19,975 bases of DNA, taken from Pseudomonas fluorescens (GTDB lineage: Bacteria > Pseudomonadota > Alphaproteobacteria > UBA2136 > UBA6156). Position numbers and translations under genes: made by a program. This document shows, piece after piece, positions 19,070 through 19,975 of this stretch (the first letter of the stretch is position 1; each line of letters starts with the position of its first letter). Where the stretch lies: NCBI GenBank assembly GCA_003241595.1, contig QFOU01000034.1, positions 1 through 19,975 of the forward strand, given 5' to 3'. The notes below the pieces were generated by a model. The model did not search any database. It was not told the origin of the DNA and saw only the letters and a list, made by a program, of their open reading frames with translations.

Positions 19070-19975
19070 TTAGACTTCCACGAAGGAGACCACCACGGTG
19101 GGTTGCTTACCGCGTTCGTGCTTGAAGTGGCGACGCACGGTTTGCGAGATCACTTCGGCGGCGCGGGTGCGGTCGTCGATGCGGCCATTGGCGAAGACGG
19201 CTTCCAGCGCTTGCGTGGTCTTACCGACGGCACCGCGCATGATATCGGCTTGGATGACTTCATCCAGCAGACCACGGGTGTTGAGGTTGATCTCGGACAC
19301 CCATTCACCGGTAGTGGTACGGATGGCCAGAGCGGCCACCACGAGACCTTCGTAGCCCAGTTTTTTACGCTCCTTGAGGATCAGCGGATCATTTTCAAGG
19401 ATGTTCAGGCCATCGATGTAGTTGAAGCCGTGGGGGTATGTCTTTTGGGTAAGGTACGGGCGGAAGGCCTTGGGTGCCTTAGCTTCTTTACCTTCCTGAC
19501 CTTCAACCTGTTGGGGCTGAGCTTCCTTGGCAGGCTCGGCCAGAACCAGTTTGTGGCCGGCCTTGAGCTGCACGGGGATGTAGCCTTCGCTACGTGCCAG
19601 CTCGGCGTGCCCCTTGAGCATGACCGGCTCACCGTGCACGGGTACGACGTACTTCGGCTTGATGAGGTTGTACATGCGTTTGACTTCCGGCGCGCCGGGG
19701 TGGCCGGAGACGTGGATCTTCTTATCGGTGATCTCGGAAATGATGTTGGCACCGAGCAGGCTGAAACCGTTAATCACGGCCAGAATGCCCTTTTCGTTAC
19801 CGGGGATCATTTTGGACGACATGATGATGGTATCGCCGCCCTTGATCTTCAGGCCACGGACATCGGCACCCTGCGACAGGCGGGTGAGCGAGGATGCGGG
19901 TTCGCCCTGGGTACCGGAGGCGAAGACGAAGACCTTCTCGGCGGGCAGGCCGGCAGCTTCTTCGGCATCCACAAC
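19070..19975 (-). CDS. Ribonuclease J, C-terminal part (5' end outside window)
   Basis: The frame is open to the right edge; 301 residues are visible. They cover the end of the beta-CASP domain and the C-terminal domain of RNase J: S-G-T-Q-G-E-P at about 20-26, the I-P-G-N-E segment near 57-61, V-S-G-H-P-G near 88-93, and the late metallo-hydrolase motif V-P-V-H-G-E-P at about 111-117. An L-K-A-G-H-K-L strand follows. After it comes a Glu/Lys/Gln-rich linker (about 148-168) and the C-terminal domain with I-R-R-x2-R-H-F-like ending. RNase J is a 5'-3' exonuclease and endonuclease in RNA decay and rRNA maturation, present in many alphaproteobacteria. The N-terminal catalytic half is not seen. 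Confidence 0.95.
   Translation of the reverse strand, partial: VVDAEEAAGLPAEKVFVFASGTQGEPASSLTRLSQGADVRGLKIKGGDTIIMSSKMIPGNEKGILAVINGFSLLGANIISEITDKKIHVSGHPGAPEVKRMYNLIKPKYVVPVHGEPVMLKGHAELARSEGYIPVQLKAGHKLVLAEPAKEAQPQQVEGQEGKEAKAPKAFRPYLTQKTYPHGFNYIDGLNILENDPLILKERKKLGYEGLVVAALAIRTTTGEWVSEINLNTRGLLDEVIQADIMRGAVGKTTQALEAVFANGRIDDRTRAAEVISQTVRRHFKHERGKQPTVVVSFVEV

Overview
The window looks like chromosome from an alphaproteobacterium of roughly 55% GC. The grounds are gene content and order: sfsA-map-(small gene)-radC on one strand, a formyl-THF cyclo-ligase/zapA/small coiled-coil operon divergent from pgk, rplM-rpsI, a bactofilin, and an RNase J. These arrangements are familiar in alphaproteobacteria. 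The species cannot be named from the sequence, and several parts (a divergent PGK, many unrecognised small secreted or membrane proteins) suggest a lineage away from the well-studied models.

Layout. 1-2.3 kb: the tail of a J-domain-like protein, a zinc-ribbon membrane protein, a DUF1003 membrane protein, an unusual tRNA-Leu(UAA) with its own -10 box and terminator, an unrecognised small protein and a small membrane protein. 2.4-4.6 kb: a DUF892 ferritin-like protein, then a leftward pair of MoCF-binding (CinA N-terminal-like) protein and PolB-like 3'-5' exonuclease. 4.65-7.7 kb: rightward sfsA, map, an unknown protein, radC broken near its 3' end, and an unknown membrane-anchored protein. 7.8-8.6 kb: a leftward two-gene unit encoding proteins that share a repeated motif with an H-x-L-P-x-D core. 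8.7-10.6 kb: a double-cassette oligopeptide-type ABC ATPase and a tiny membrane protein. 10.7-13.2 kb: fcl, zapA and a coiled-coil gene leftward, with a divergent PGK-like gene rightward. 13.2-15.9 kb: an Ala/Pro/Glu-repeat anchored protein behind a possibly switching leader RNA, gamma-carbonic anhydrase-like protein, bactofilin, and a membrane coiled-coil protein. 16-19 kb: three unrecognised small proteins (one membrane-anchored, one secreted, one without a signal peptide) flanking rpsI/rplM. 19.07 kb to the end: the C-terminal part of RNase J.

Most of the window is housekeeping: translation (L13, S9, tRNA, MAP, RNase J), division and shape (ZapA, bactofilin, possibly the coiled-coil protein), one-carbon metabolism and glycolysis. 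Genes are compactly packed and most transcription units end in clear hairpin plus T-tract terminators, several usable in both directions. No phage, insertion sequence, CRISPR array or defence island is visible.

The points that most deserve a second look are the class I-shaped tRNA with a UAA anticodon, the radC deletion/frameshift that leaves all metal ligands intact, the PGK with a conserved 3-phosphoglycerate side but an eroded nucleotide side, the paired genes with the repeated H-x-L-P-x-D-E-x-R-L motif, and the mutually exclusive hairpins upstream of the Ala/Pro/Glu-repeat gene.
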